Assembly: GCA_934271195.1 (NCBI GenBank) | Contig: CAKQRB010000045.1 | Coordinates: forward strand, 1 to 13,833 | Direction: 5' to 3' | DNA from: an uncultured Alphaproteobacteria bacterium | GTDB taxonomy: Bacteria; Pseudomonadota; Alphaproteobacteria; RF32; CAG-239 | Length of the DNA: 13,833 bases | In this document: positions 13,828 through 13,833 of the stretch, in pieces | How the letters are laid out: the number at the start of each line of letters is the position of its first letter | How positions within the stretch are numbered: position 1 is the first letter of the stretch | Translations under genes and position numbers: made by a program | Notes under the pieces: generated by a model | The model's input: only the letters and a program-made list of their open reading frames with translations | What the model was told of the DNA's origin: nothing | Database searches by the model: none

Positions 13828-13833
13828 GAAAGT

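Overview
The window looks like chromosomal DNA of an AT-leaning alphaproteobacterium. The evidence is the ruvA-ruvB-ybgC-tolQ-tolR-tolA gene order, an alphaproteobacterial-style TolA C-terminal domain, a MlaA plus MlaC pair of the Gram-negative envelope, and a long eukaryote-like isoleucyl-tRNA synthetase. I see no transposase, phage gene, tRNA, rRNA or CRISPR array. I could not run a database search, so the taxonomy is inference from protein style.

Layout: (1) 1-305 holds a minus-strand regulatory RNA with its own promoter and terminator, possibly the leader of a gene that runs off the left edge. (2) 305-4701 is one tightly packed minus-strand operon that joins Holliday-junction migration (ruvAB) to the envelope-constricting Tol machinery (ybgC, tolQ, tolR, tolA). 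It stops at a strong terminator right after tolA. The usual partners ruvC, tolB and pal are not in the window. (3) 4801-6010 is a lone DegT-type sugar aminotransferase on the minus strand with its own promoter, a palindrome over the predicted start site, and a terminator. (4) 6011-6283 is a divergent promoter region with three palindromes. (5) 6284-7713 is mlaA-mlaC on the plus strand (outer-membrane lipid asymmetry), ending in a bidirectional terminator. (6) 7807-12354 on the minus strand is ileS followed by an unrecognised coiled-coil gene, with an intrinsic-terminator-like hairpin in the 76-base gap between them. (7) 12355-13078 has no convincing gene on either strand. It holds the ileS promoter and leader, a second highly structured minus-strand RNA with a strong terminator, and divergent promoters. 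(8) 13079-13675 is a plus-strand pair of small unrecognised genes with strong ribosome binding sites, followed by two GC-rich hairpins.

The most interesting signal is the RNA at 80-247. Its terminator arm and its 5' hairpin arm can instead pair with each other to close a three-way-junction core. That is the geometry of a riboswitch or attenuator, and I do not recognise it as a known class. The RNA at 12558-12735, the unrecognised gene cotranscribable with ileS, and the small-gene pair at the right end are the other items worth following.
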